This document shows, piece by piece, positions 22,736 to 33,331 of a stretch of DNA of 64,000 bases. The number at the start of each line of letters is the position of its first letter. The stretch's first letter is position 1. The position numbers and the translations under genes are program-made. This stretch comes from Chrysoperla carnea (taxonomy: Eukaryota > Arthropoda > Insecta > Neuroptera > Chrysopidae), in the NCBI RefSeq assembly GCF_905475395.1, contig NC_058342.1:30710140-30774139 (forward strand), read 5' to 3'. Under the pieces are notes generated by a model, which did not search any database, was not told the origin of the DNA, and saw nothing but the letters and a program-made list of their open reading frames with translations.

Positions 22736-23230
22736 AAAAACAAGTGAAAACAAACAATTGACTGAGTTAATTGTTGAAATACCATGTAAAGACAGTGTTG
22801 ATTACTCTGTCACATTACACATACACATATCACACATATATAACTGATTATCCCATATTAATACATACCTACTATAAAATTTACATCGAATGTGTGCCCT
22901 CGCCTCGTGAGTAAACAGTGCTGTTTATAAAAAAATGTTTCAAACAAAAGTTGTTTATTTTTTGATCAGGAACATTTTTTACATTTAAACTTTTGTTCCA
23001 TCTCTAACGGTTTAAAAGATGAGTCCTACGGATCCAATGCCCAATTGACGTATGTTGCTCATTTACGAACTCGACCTCAGTTTTTAGGTCCTGAGGACGC
23101 TATAAAAAGTTCATTTTGATATCTTCTTTCGTTTTTAATTGATCGTGTTCACAGACGGGCGGACGGACGGACAACCAGAAATTGACTAATCAGTTGATTT
23201 TATGAACACTTATACCAAAATTTGTTTCTA
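22736..23230 (-). mobile_element. Family A element, left end truncated
   Basis: The hairpin end ('caagtgaaaac' then arms AACAATTGAC/GTTAATTGTT) begins at 22740. The internal GGGCGGACGGACGGAC block is at 23156-23173. Homology stops near 23225, before the TATACCATG terminus. Confidence 0.85.
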
Positions 23231-23231
23231 C

Positions 23232-24125
23232 TATTATCCAAGTAAGTAACTCTTTTAGTTATTCGTAATATTTCTGAAGTTACTTTGGCCCAAATATTCC
23301 AAAAATTGCATCCATTTTTATGATAAACTTAAGTATGCCAAATAACGGGCAATTTTTGTGGATTCGAATTCCACTGCTATGGGGCTATTATGAAAACCAT
23401 AAATCAGATCGCATTTTTAACGACGGCAACGTTTTCGACAGGTCAAGATTAGCTTAAAAACAAGTTATTACCAAAATAGGAGATAAAAACGATTTTCGAA
23501 TTTCTACGATTTTTTTAAGGGGTACCCCTTTGAAAAAATTCGAAAAATCGAAAAACATTATTTGTTTCTGATAGTCATGAAAATCATTTTCTAAAGTCTT
23601 TTTGACCCAAATATTATAAAAATCGCATCCATTTGAATGGCCGACTTATTAATTTCAAAATATCACGACAGCCAATTTTTCTGTGTTCGAGTTTCGTTAC
23701 TATAGGACTGATATCTTACAAACCATAAATCTGAGCGCATTTTATCCAACGACATCGTTTTCGCCGTATCAAAATTAGCTTAAATCCAAGTTTTTGTCAA
23801 AATAGGAGACAAAAAAGATTTTTGAATTTCTTCGATTTTCTTAAGGGGTACCCCTTTGGAAAAATTCGAAAAATCGAAAAAAAATATTTGCTTCGGATAG
23901 TCATGAAAATCATTTTTTAAGGTCATTTTGACCCAAATATTACAAAAATCGCATCCATTTGAATTCCCGACTTATGAATTTCAAAATATCACGACAACCA
24001 ATTTTTCTGGGTTCGAGTTTCGTTACTATAGGACTGATATCTTGAAAACCATAAATTTTAAAACATTTTATCTAACGAATTTTTGTACCTTCACTCATAT
24101 TTTTGTATTTAATTTGACCGAATAA
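23232..24125. repeat. Satellite family E-like array, about 3 diverged units
   Basis: The palindrome AGGGGTACCCCTTT occurs at about 23519 and 23845. 'tttttgacccaaatatta' recurs at about 23604 and 23926, and 'aggactgatatctt' at 23705 and 24030, a period of about 322-326 bp. This matches the organisation of 55981-57612 but with much divergence. The open frame 23928-24125 is within it. Confidence 0.75.
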
Positions 24126-25193
24126 CGAGCTGGATACAGAGGATAACCAAATTTATAGGATTTTGTATTTTGAATTCTTATTCCATCAGGCAGCCCTGCA
24201 TTGCCGAATGAAATTGGGTCACCCTTTACTCTTTTACTATGTACAAGAAATAAAAAGCTATTGAGATGTTATCAACAAAAGTGTAAAAAGTATTACGTTA
24301 TAGTTTTACACTAATGTGTCAAACGTTAAAAGTCTGAGTAGATACATGAATACTATCACTATTAGTAGAATAAGCAGAGGCTAAAAATATGCATTACTAA
24401 CTCGACCCGTACGGAATTCCACAGTGTGCTAATTGTCGCAAAACAGGCAAACGAAATAATATATAAGTAATTATTTCTCTAGCCTGAACAAAAAATCGAT
24501 AGCAATTTTCTTTTTTCATGGAATTTGATAAAATAATAAGGAAGATATTGTGGGCTCAGGAAAAAGAGACTACTTCCACTAGGATAAAACACACCCTTTG
24601 TTTAAGTAATGTTTTATTGGATGAATTTGATTTTGAGGAATGTATTTTTTATTAATTAATTAGAATAAGAGCATAATTATCTCGTAAATTAGGCCTCAGA
24701 TTCAAATTTGGTAAAGAACATTTTATTTTGTTTTTTGGTCTACTTTTTCAGGAGGCAATAGTTTGGTAGTCTATAATAGAACACCCTGTATAAATGGTAT
24801 AAAAAGTCAACATTTAACTTAAACAGAGTACAAACTTTGATAGCCATATCTTTGTAAATGAGCGGTCAAAAAGTTTTGAATTTAGCCATTCTCTAGGAGA
24901 CGTTTATTATTAACATCTAGTAACATTTTTATTTCATCCTGTAATAAGTTGGGTTTACGAACACTCTACCTTAAAAAAGAAGAATGATGTATATTATCAG
25001 TTGGAGTACTTATTCACACCCGTTTGACAAAAGAATGCAAACATCACTAACTAACTATTACTTTACTTTATTATACTCCATGTCTAGGTGGTCTAGAGAG
25101 GTAATACAAAAGAAAACGACACAAGATAATACGACAGTACGATTTGCACTATACAAGTTGAAAAGCATACTTTATGTATACGCAAGTGATAAT
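24126..25193. other. Spacer, no gene seen
   Basis: The frame open at 24984-25334 (116 codons) runs into a family A fragment and has no recognisable domain, so it is not accepted. Confidence 0.35.
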
Positions 25194-25290
25194 TTTTATA
25201 CCATGTATATGAGAAAAATATCAAGGTATATTAAATTTAGTCTAAAATTTGTAACGCTTAAAAATATTGATGCACTACTGAAAAAAAAAT
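25194..25290 (+). mobile_element. Family A left-end fragment
   Basis: 'tttataccatgtatatgaga' through 'gtaacgcttaaaaatattga' matches the first about 90 bp of family A. The matching right-end fragment is at 25812-25880, with unrelated sequence of about 520 bp between them. Confidence 0.8.
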
Positions 25291-25811
25291 TCTTAATACC
25301 AACTGATATGAAGTTGTCTCAACATCATTGCTAGATCATATATGGCGAATGGTGCCACGAATGTGATACAACTACCATATGGGGTTGGTTAAGTTTTGTA
25401 CGCAACCTATCGTACGCATATCACATACCTTAAGCATGTAGTTGACCAAAACGGGCCTTGCACTCACGGACAAACCACCCTATATAAATTGTGTTGTGTT
25501 GATTTTTTTTTTTGGTAGTAATTTCGCATTTAGGTCACTCCTCCACGCTATGATAAAACACATTATTATTATAAGAGTAGGTTAATTATCTTGTAAATTA
25601 GGCCCCCAATTCCAAATTGGTAAAGAAAATCTTTTTGTTCTCAGCTTATTTAGGAAGCGGAAGTTCTGCAGACAATTATGGAGCACGTTTTATGGTATGT
25701 ATATACAAGTACCTATTGTTTATATTTTATATTTATACGTTACATATTTTATGTATCTGTTTGTTTGTTTATGTTTCTTTATAAACATGACGTAAACAAA
25801 CAAACGAATGC
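25291..25811. other. Non-family DNA between two ends of family A
   Basis: Only the outermost parts of family A flank this stretch, in correct order and orientation. The interior is unrelated to the usual family A core. Either the element captured or lost DNA, or an insertion has replaced its centre. Confidence 0.45.
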
Positions 25812-25880
25812 TTAACAACACTGTCTATACATGGTATTTCAACAATTAACTCAGTCAATTGTTTGTTTTCATTTGTTTAA
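25812..25880 (+). mobile_element. Family A right-end fragment
   Basis: 'caacactgtctatacatgg' followed by the terminal hairpin (arms AACAATTAAC/GTCAATTGTT) and 'tgttttcatttg' is the 3' end of family A. Confidence 0.85.
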
Positions 25881-26715
25881 ACAAGGAATTAGCTACATAC
25901 TTTGTCATGATTACTGTGTGATTCGTCATATTTTATTAAAACATTTTGAATTACCATACAAAAGATTACTTATCGAAGCAAGTGTTGAATTTTATTACCT
26001 GAGATCTTTGGTAAGCAGAGATTTAGATATGTTCTTAGGGCTGTTATCTGTCTGGTATCCAGACAAAGGTATAAATTTCTCCAGGTTCAGGCATAAAATA
26101 TAATTTTTGTTATTTCCAAAATAAAAAAGCGTTTATTAATATCCAAAAATCTTCAACATTTCAATCGGTTTTATTTAATGTTTGAAAAAACGCAAAAGCA
26201 GTCGTTTTTAAGACTGAAAAACTGAATCTTTTGTGTCCGCCAAAATTTTTATCCAATCCGGTAAAAGCACATTTTCATCACTTCGTTATTTGGGCAAATA
26301 TAAAAAAAAAATTTCAAGTCTTATTTCAAAAGTTCACTTGCTTGTGAGGTAACGCTACCCAAAAATCTAAGGGCGTACTTCTTAAAATTTACACTAACGT
26401 AACAAATTAGCGGCCAGCTGAAATTATATCTTGAATCATTTTTAAATCAATGAACGTAAAAGGAGTTAAGTTTTTAAAAGAGTAAATTATTTGAAATAAG
26501 ATGATATCGACCTCTTGCTAAGGGTCTGTGCGTTATGTAGACTTTTGTGGATCTGATTAAATATTCATTTGTAAAAACTTTCAAATTCAAGGAAATATTT
26601 ATCAAAAAACATTTCAAAAAACAATTGTTGGTGGTCTATTTCGGATAGACATTACAAGGTTTTGATAAATCAAACCAAAAAATATTTAATTAGACAATCA
26701 ATTTCGAACAAAAAA
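25881..26715. other. Spacer; one possible short exon-like frame
   Basis: The frame at 25888-26009 is open and followed by a good splice-donor-like GGTAAGC at 26009-26015. It reads ...KRLLIEASVEFYYLRSL, resembles nothing I recognise, and begins in a transposon end. I do not call a gene. Confidence 0.3.
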
Positions 26716-27206
26716 CAAGTGAAAACAAACAATTGACTGAGTTAATTGTTGAAATACCATGTATAGACAGTGTTGATTACTCTGTCACATTACACATACA
26801 TACATATCACACATATATAATTTGCGCTCTCACGGATAAAGAGTGATGTTTACGAAAAAATGTTTCAAACAAAAGTTGTTTATTTTTATATAAGGAACAT
26901 TTTTTTACTTTTGTTCTATCTCTAACGGTTTAAAAGATGGACCCAATTGACCTATGTTGCTCATTTACGAACTTGACCTCACTTTTTACGTCCTCAGCAC
27001 GCTATAAAAATTTTAGCTTGATATGTCTTTTCGTTTTTGAGTAATCGCGATGACAGACGATAGACAGACAACCGGAAATGGACTAATTAAGTGATTTTAT
27101 GAACACCTATACCAAAATTTTGTTCATAGCATCAATATTTTTAAGCGTTACAAACTTGGGGCTAAATTTAATATACCTTTGTAAATTTCATATACATGGT
27201 ATAAAA
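26716..27206 (-). mobile_element. Family A element, both ends present
   Basis: Both termini are present: CAAGTGAAAAC plus hairpin at 26716-26750, and TACATGGTATAAAAA at about 27192-27206. The interior holds the 'cctcactttttacgtcctc' and GACAGACAACCGGAAATGG blocks. The microsatellite is reduced. Internal deletions leave about 490 bp. Confidence 0.9.
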
Positions 27207-27742
27207 ATAAAGGGAAAATGGAAAAACCTGCTTCAAATTTCAGACAGACAACATTCAAATTAACACAAAATAGATTGAATTCAGATAATATGCAAATTAG
27301 TAAATCAGATGTTCTCATGGTCACTACTCAGGTGGCAAAATCTGAACAGTAAAAAAAAAAACTTGTCCAACTAAAAGACCACCTATTAAACAAATGTGTC
27401 TCATACGATTATTGCATAATGCCAACATATCGAATAGTCTGTTTAATATATCTTGAGAGATTATTAAAATCTTTTTCGAGAGATTATTAAAATCGTTTTC
27501 ATGGCTAGAGATTGGTTTTATAGACGAATCATTTTAGCATTTCAAAGAGAGTTTCGGGCCAAATTTTTTTAAATGTTCAGGAAGATCCATGTATCAAAAT
27601 CTTCATCTAACTTGGTGCCGTTAGAAAGTTTGGCCATTACTATGGGCCAAATAGGCCATTTATTAAAATCCATTTCTGAAGTGATTTTTGAAAATTTGAA
27701 ACTTTTAAAATATTCGACAAATTGGGCTAGAAACTTATACTC
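27207..27742. other. Spacer
   Basis: No gene is recognised. The frame 27573-27794 runs into the tandem repeat D. Confidence 0.35.
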
Positions 27743-27990
27743 GGGGATTTTCAGGGTCGCTGATCACTATTCCGAAATCAGAATCTCGAGGTAATTTAAC
27801 TCCCGTTGGTCCAGCACAGCAATATTCTGTAAATATTCAATAAAATGAACAAAAAAAGTGTACTTGGTGGATTTTGGGGGTCGCTGATCATGATTCCGTG
27901 GTTAAAATGTGAATATATTCTCTCCCTCCTGAGATAATTCAACCCCCGCTGTTCCAAAACAGCAATATTCTGTAAATATTCAATAAAATG
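27743..27990 (+). repeat. Tandem repeat D, two units of 125-145 bp
   Basis: 'gggtcgctgatca' recurs at 27754 and 27878, and 'cagcaatattctgtaaatat' at about 27817 and 27961. Units differ by an insertion of about 20 bp. The 'gtcgctgatca' core is reminiscent of the 'gcgctgaaca' core of family C. Confidence 0.75.
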
Positions 27991-28239
27991 GGCCAAAAAT
28001 TTGCAAAATATTGCTATTTTGGATCAGCGGGGTGAATTTACATAAACTTGTAATAATTTTGAGTAAAGACCAAAATATGAACAAATAAAAAATGCGAATT
28101 TTGTCATGAAAACCGTCACATGGATATAAAAAAATTACGAATCGGCCCTATTTGTCAATTTGTAGTACGCTGAGTTTAAAGTTCGGATCAAAAAATACAG
28201 GCATCGGTAACCCATCACCCTGTTTGACTGTGCAAAATT
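27991..28239. other. Spacer
   Basis: No gene is recognised. Confidence 0.3.
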
Positions 28240-28670
28240 TTAAACCGATAAAAAGAACCGATAAATTAGAGTAAAAAACCACTTTATAGCCTCCACCTTT
28301 CTTGATGTGCACAGTTTTCAATTTTGCTAAATGCAAAATAGTCATAATTCATTGAGTATATCAGAAAAGTTGGCTATAAATTGTTTTACGTTTACTATTT
28401 TAAATTTTTACAGAATACCTCAATTTATGGATTAAAATGACGATTATAGATCCGCTCCATCTAATTTCTTGATTTTGAACCATAAATTACAGATTTCTAT
28501 AAAAATTTATAAATTATAGCTCATGTGTTATTTTGAAGTATGAGCTATATTGCTGTACAGTTTCAATAAAAACCATTAGCTAGTTTTAGCGTGAAAGCGT
28601 AACAAACAAACAAACAAACAAACAAACATGCTTACTTTCGCATTTATAATGTATATAGAGATATAGATTT
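28240..28670 (-). mobile_element. Family F element, subfamily 2
   Basis: On minus, 'aatgcgaaagtaagcatg', (GTTT)n (28602-28630), 'ttacgctttcacgctaaaac' and 'cagcaatatagctcata' are followed by the paired blocks CAGATTTCTG-type and 'gaattatgactatttt', then 'ggaggctataaagtgg'. It matches 62670-63120 and 45826-46105. No ORF is present. Confidence 0.8.
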
Positions 28671-29456
28671 ATCGACGGTTGCTGTTTATATCAAGACTTA
28701 GGAAACAAACTATAATTTCAAATATAAAGTATATAAAATATCTTTTATAGGTGTCGAATAAATACAATTGAAAGGAATATATTATATTAAATTATTATTT
28801 AAAAATGTGTATACTATAACTATATACTCTACACTACACATGCAATATGTATTAAAATATATAAAGTGTAAAAAAAAATCATTTGAATTGAAATACATTT
28901 ACAATAAATATAATTTTGAACCCCTCTCGATAATATAATAATAATAATATAACAAAATGAATAAATTATTTCAAAAAAGAAAATAGATTGGATAATATTG
29001 GAATGTCGTTTTATATGCCCACGCATAATACTATCAGGCTGCAGGCTGAGCTGAGCTGAGCAAAGCAAAGTATTTATAATAATCAAGTCCATACTAAATA
29101 ATCATAATGGTGAATACTTTTTGAAATGCGATCATAACAAAACAAATAAACACAAACAGTTAACAACAAACACACAAACCAATACAATGCACCAAAATCG
29201 GCGCCTGGCGCTAACGCCTTCATAGTCTACATTAACACAACTATTACACCAGTTTCAAATGTAAAGGATCAAAAAAGTTGCGTCCAAATTTTTTTTTTTT
29301 TTTTTGCTCAAACTGTTGTCTGAGCTTGATTATTATAAATATATTGTTGTGTTTGCGAATGTTAAAAATATTCAAAAGTTTGGGGTCTTTCTAGAGAAAA
29401 TTGTTATGATGCGTAGTGCCGCATTTACCGTTTGATCATCTTAGGGGTTTTTTTTT
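28671..29456. other. AT-rich spacer
   Basis: No gene is recognised. A short run of GAGCT repeats is at 29046-29059. Positions 29289-29305 are a T run. Confidence 0.35.
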
Positions 29457-30110
29457 ACCCGACTGAGCAACGCAAAGGAGTGGTAATATGTTTATCAGTC
29501 TATATATGTATGTTTCTATAGGTATAGAACAATACAGATCAAACGCATGGAACGATTTTGATGTTTCAGACGTCAATCCATTTTTCTTTACCCTGCGGGT
29601 GCTACTGAAGATATGGCAGTAATAAAACTTCTATATCGCGACAAACAAACGTCATATTGTCAAAATGTGTGTTCCTATGTGTCACACTTGGGGGCCAAAT
29701 GCGTCATAGACGCCATATTTTGATAAAGCAAAAAATTGAAATCGACGAACTTTGTCAAGTGGGGTATCGTTGAATAGCTATTAAATACACAAATCGATTA
29801 ACGTAATAATCAATAAAATTGCTTCATGCATTTGGTCTCAAAGGACCAAATACACACCGCAAGGGCGAAACACACATACTAAGTCCTAATTAAGATGGGC
29901 AAAATAAAAAAGATTATTTAAAAAATCAAAAAACTCGACTGAGGTAATAGAACTGAAAGGAAAAAACCAAGTCCAGCAGTTTACATAGCAATAGTTGGGT
30001 TCGATTAGAATCTACACCGGTTTAAATTTTCCCAATAATGGGTCCCGCTATGTAAACTGCTGGACTTGTTTTTTTCTTTTCAGTTCTATTTACTAGTCGG
30101 GTATTTTGAT
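29457..30110. mobile_element. Candidate TIR element L (ACCCGACT...AGTCGGGT)
   Basis: The left end ACCCGACTGAGCAACGCAAAG and right end AGTCGGGT (about 30095-30102) are inverted copies over 8 bp. The left 'cccgactgagcaacgcaaag' is reminiscent of a repeat start common in insect genomes. No coding region is present. The right part contains the large hairpin annotated separately, so the exact limits are uncertain. Confidence 0.4.
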
Positions 30111-30131
30111 TTTTTAAATAATCTTTTTTAT
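29907..30131. mobile_element. Hairpin element with about 85-bp arms
   Basis: The left arm (29907-29990) and right arm (30048-30131) are inverted copies with a few mismatches. They share AAAAAAGATTATTTAAAAAA, 'tagaactgaaa', 'aagtccagcagtttacatag' and their complements. A loop of about 57 bp separates them. A fold-back or MITE origin is likely. Transcripts could form a long hairpin. Confidence 0.88.
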
Positions 30132-31639
30132 TTTATTTTACAAACAAACAAAATTTGAAAGGGCCTCAGGTAGGTAGATAGATTGACGAGGACCAAAAAA
30201 AAGAAAAAGTGGGCCAAATAGAAGGAAAATGGAACGAAATATACAAATCTTTAAAACCGGCCAGTGTAATCGTACAAAGTCCGCCTCTGCGTAAATTGGC
30301 CTCCGACAAAACCGGTTACCTACCCTTTTGAAATCATATTCACCGAAATAAGTTAGTCTCAAGTTTGTGGTATGCTTTTAATTGAACTTAAAACAAAAAG
30401 TTTTTTTATCCCAGAGTCTTGCACACAAAAACTAGAGACACCTTTATAAAAGCTCATGTTCTAAATGTGGAAGAAATTAGAACTATCAACATTTCTGTAT
30501 TGTATTTTTTGTGGTCCTTATAGCCTAAGTGCCTCAATGTTTTTAAAGCCATGTAAGACAATAGGCAGGTCTAATTCTCAGTGCTTTAGAAGTCAGTATT
30601 TTAAAAATTATTTTTTACTTTAGTTTAACACTATTCTAAGCTTGTAAAATATTTTAACTTCTTCACTCATGTCTATATGGATTTACACATGTTCTGCGGT
30701 TTTCAAAGATAATATATATAAACAACTAGCTACCCGGCCACGCCTTGCTAAAATTCAAACTATAATAAAATTGCATGGGATGTTATAAATACATAGGAAA
30801 TAATCTTTCAATAATTACAAATAAAAACAATTACTTATTCTCTAATTAAAATGGAAAGAGTCCACCAGACTACTCGAATTCATTCCGTAGCTTGGTATTT
30901 TTGAGCTGTGAGGGTCTGTAAAAATAAGTCTCCTGAAAATTAAGGTCTTACTTTCATAGTTTTCCCAAGTCTGGAGACAGTATTCACAAAAATTCGATCG
31001 ATTAATAGCATTGAAAGTATAGAAACGTGCTTAAAGGATGCGTTTCCCAGAATAAGAGTTGATTCAACCTAAAAAACAATGCAGAACTTCTAACTAATTT
31101 TTAAATTAATTAAAAAATTAATCAGAGTATCAAAAAAGTTGTAAATATTATTATATCTCATACAAAACACATATTTTTAAATTTGAAATCTAAAGTCAGC
31201 CATATTTATTAAACCACGCCTCTATGTTTGTCGATAGTAACAATGGGAAAAATTCAAATTTTCATTTTTATATTGCTTTAGAGGGCTTACAAGCTGAAAT
31301 CATGTTGAAAAAAAATTTTTAAAAAATTTTAATCAGCAATTAAAGTTGGACGCAACTTTTAAATAACCTAATGATTAGACTACATAATATAAAACACATA
31401 TAAATCAAATCAATTACCTTACAAATAAATTAAAAAAAATAAATTTAAAAAAGAATATAAAAAAATGAATAATTTTTTTTTTAAATATAATATATTCGCA
31501 AAACCACTGAATCCAACTCTGTATAATAAGATGCATCGAAGGCGCCAGTCACATATGTATATATTTAACCACTTAGTACGTGCCTGATTTATCGGCATCA
31601 TTGTGCATTTGTGTCCGAGCGTTTGTCTCGCGACTATCA
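30132..31639. other. Intergenic region upstream of the TGF-beta-like gene
   Basis: No coding region is recognised. Frames at 30138-30362 and 31419-31667 on minus have no identifiable domain. The GC-richer patch at 31560-31680 lies about 0.6 kb upstream of the start codon and may be regulatory. Confidence 0.35.
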
Positions 31640-31999
31640 GAGTAACTCTGGCCTCCAGTAGAACCATGCCGATAGTATATAGCGTAGCAGATTACATATA
31701 TATTTTCTGAATCGAATATATTCAAACATACACATATTTAACGCCCGATATAACGCCGTTAAAACTTTAGTGCCACCGATTTCAAACACACATAACTGCT
31801 TCAAAAAAGCTCTCGTGTAAAGCTCTCTTTAACAAAGTGCTTCAAAAAAAAATTTCATTCAGTGCTCAATTTTTTTTTTCGTGTTATTTATTTATTAAAA
31901 AATTAAATTTTGTAAATAATATAAAAAAATATTTTTCGGAAAATTTAATAAATAGTGAATCCTTCCAAAGTGAATAAACAGCGACGTTTTTTTTCAACA

Positions 32000-32020
32000 A
32001 TGAAGTGTGCAGTTTGCTAA
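32000..32020 (+). CDS. uORF 1 (6 codons)
   Basis: This is ATG AAG TGT GCA GTT TGC TAA, with A at -3 and A at +4. It is the first of three upstream frames in the inferred leader. Whether it is translated depends on the true transcription start. Confidence 0.3.
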   Translation: MKCAVC

Positions 32021-32063
32021 TAAGAGTTAAAAATTATCAACTTGAATTAAAAAATTAATAAAA

Positions 32064-32156
32064 ATGAAGGCAATTGTAATTGTGTATGATCAATTAAACA
32101 AGTGTCCAATTAAGAAAGAAGTGCATCAAACAATTAAATCCATTACTGACCGCTGA
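32064..32156 (+). CDS. uORF 2 (30 codons)
   Basis: It starts ATGAAGGC with A at -3 and ends TGA at 32154-32156. The peptide begins MKAIVIVYDQ and resembles nothing I know. It is in the inferred leader, upstream of the main start. Confidence 0.3.
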   Translation: MKAIVIVYDQLNKCPIKKEVHQTIKSITDR

Positions 32157-32213
32157 CCGTAGACAATTTACTCATCGTTTAAAACACACACAAAAACAAA
32201 AAACAAAATAAAA

Positions 32214-32276
32214 ATGGATTTCAAAAAATTCGATTGTGGATTTTTTCAATCGTATTTGTGTCTCAGTGGTTATTAA
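32214..32276 (+). CDS. uORF 3 (20 codons)
   Basis: The AAAATGG context is strong (A at -3, G at +4). It stops at TAA 32274-32276, 34 nt before the main ATG, which is short for efficient reinitiation. It would be expected to dampen translation of the main frame if it is in the mRNA. Confidence 0.35.
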   Translation: MDFKKFDCGFFQSYLCLSGY

Positions 32277-32310
32277 AAAATTATCCATTGACGACAGAAA
32301 TACCCGAATT

Positions 32311-33331
32311 ATGGCTGTGTACAGAAACACTTATGGTCGCCGTAGGAATGTAGGATTTCGAACGTGGTGTATTGGAATTATGATCTCGTCTTTATATCTA
32401 ATGTCCAGTTGCAGTTGCATGGCAACTGGCTTACATCATAATCGACATAATCATCATGTCACAAGTGATAAAACGGATAGTGTAAAAACGTTATGGTCAC
32501 GACCAAAAGTAGTGCCTATAATTCATAAGTCTGATAAGTTAGGAATTTCTAGAAGAACATTACGAAATATTCGTATACATAGTGAATATTTATTAAAATC
32601 AAAAACTAGTCATGTTAAAGATTATCCGAACGATGATCCATACGGTGGATTTGATTCCCGTGATTATGAATCAGAGGATCCACGTCCGCTGATTGGTTTT
32701 AACGATGATGATTTTACGGAACATCAATTAGAGAAATCATTATTGGATCGGGAGCATACAAGCAATCGACCGGATGTTAAATGTGATGATGATAATAAAC
32801 CAAAAAAATCAAATCCGCCGCAACATTTTAATATGGTCCCGATTAAGAAATTTACACCCCCGCAACAACAGCAAATCCCCTCATTCTCTCATTGTCCCAC
32901 ATGTTACGCGCATTATTTAAATCATGAAAAAACTTTTATTGATCCAAATAACAAAAATAAAATTGATAGCGAGAGTATCCGATTAGAGGCAATTAAACAG
33001 CAAATTTTAAATAAATTAGGTTTAAAACATCGACCAATTATACGAAAAAAATTACCTAGAGAGATTGTGTTACAGAGTTTGTACAGGGCCGAAGAGGACA
33101 ATTTAGAATTTTTTAATGATGAAAAACATAAAAGTATGCCTTCACGTGCGGGTGCAGGCCTTAATTTTAATAAACCAATTAAAACGAATGATTTAAACGA
33201 TAAATATGAGGAGTTTAGTTCGACAACGGGTGAAAATTTACCGACAACTAGTTCGACATCGTATTCGACAAATGAAGTACAAGATGATTTTTATGCACGG
33301 ACATCGGAGATTATTGTTTTTGGTGATGCCG
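32311..33331 (+). CDS. First coding exon of an activin/inhibin-beta-like TGF-beta precursor (partial)
   Basis: This is a 340-codon exon plus one base, ending at the consensus donor G|GTAAGT (intron from 33332, phase 1). The start chosen is the ATG at 32311 (A at -3, G at +4); the open frame extends upstream but has no earlier ATG. Residues 19-37 form a hydrophobic stretch (WCIGIMISSLYLMSSCSC) after a basic segment (GRRR, 9-12), consistent with a signal peptide with a long n-region. There follow a basic/acidic low-complexity prodomain, a CPTC motif at 195-198, the amphipathic helix IRLEAIKQQILNKLGLKHRP at 223-242, LPREIVLQSLY, and DDFYARTSEIIVF at 325-337. The order CxxC, 'IKxxIL.KL.LK.RP' and 'TSEII.F' is that of activin/inhibin-beta and Drosophila Activin-beta/dawdle-type propeptides. 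The rest of the propeptide, the furin site and the cysteine-knot ligand are not here and must be on later exons. The protein would be a secreted growth-factor precursor. The assignment to an activin-type rather than a myostatin-type ligand is inference. Confidence 0.8.

Larger units (their letters stand above)
31640..32310 (+). promoter_or_regulatory. 5' leader and candidate core promoter of the TGF-beta-like gene
   Basis: The arthropod initiator motif TCAGT is found at 31859-31863, about 450 nt upstream of the start codon. No convincing TATA box lies at the right distance and the DPE position is weak. The leader contains three ATG-initiated short frames (32000-32020, 32064-32156, 32214-32276), all ended before the main ATG. 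A transcription start elsewhere, or an intron in the leader, cannot be excluded. Confidence 0.3.

Noticed and set aside
24984-25334. 116-codon plus frame
   Set aside because: It runs into a family A fragment, has no domain and is composed of AT-rich codons; judged chance.
25831-26103. Plus frame with a good GTAAGC donor inside
   Set aside because: It begins in the hairpin end of family A and matches no protein I know. One donor motif alone is weak evidence.
32236-32310. Upstream extension of the TGF-beta-like frame from a GTG
   Set aside because: The frame is open but has no ATG before 32311. A GTG start would be unusual in an insect nuclear gene and uORF 3 overlaps this part.
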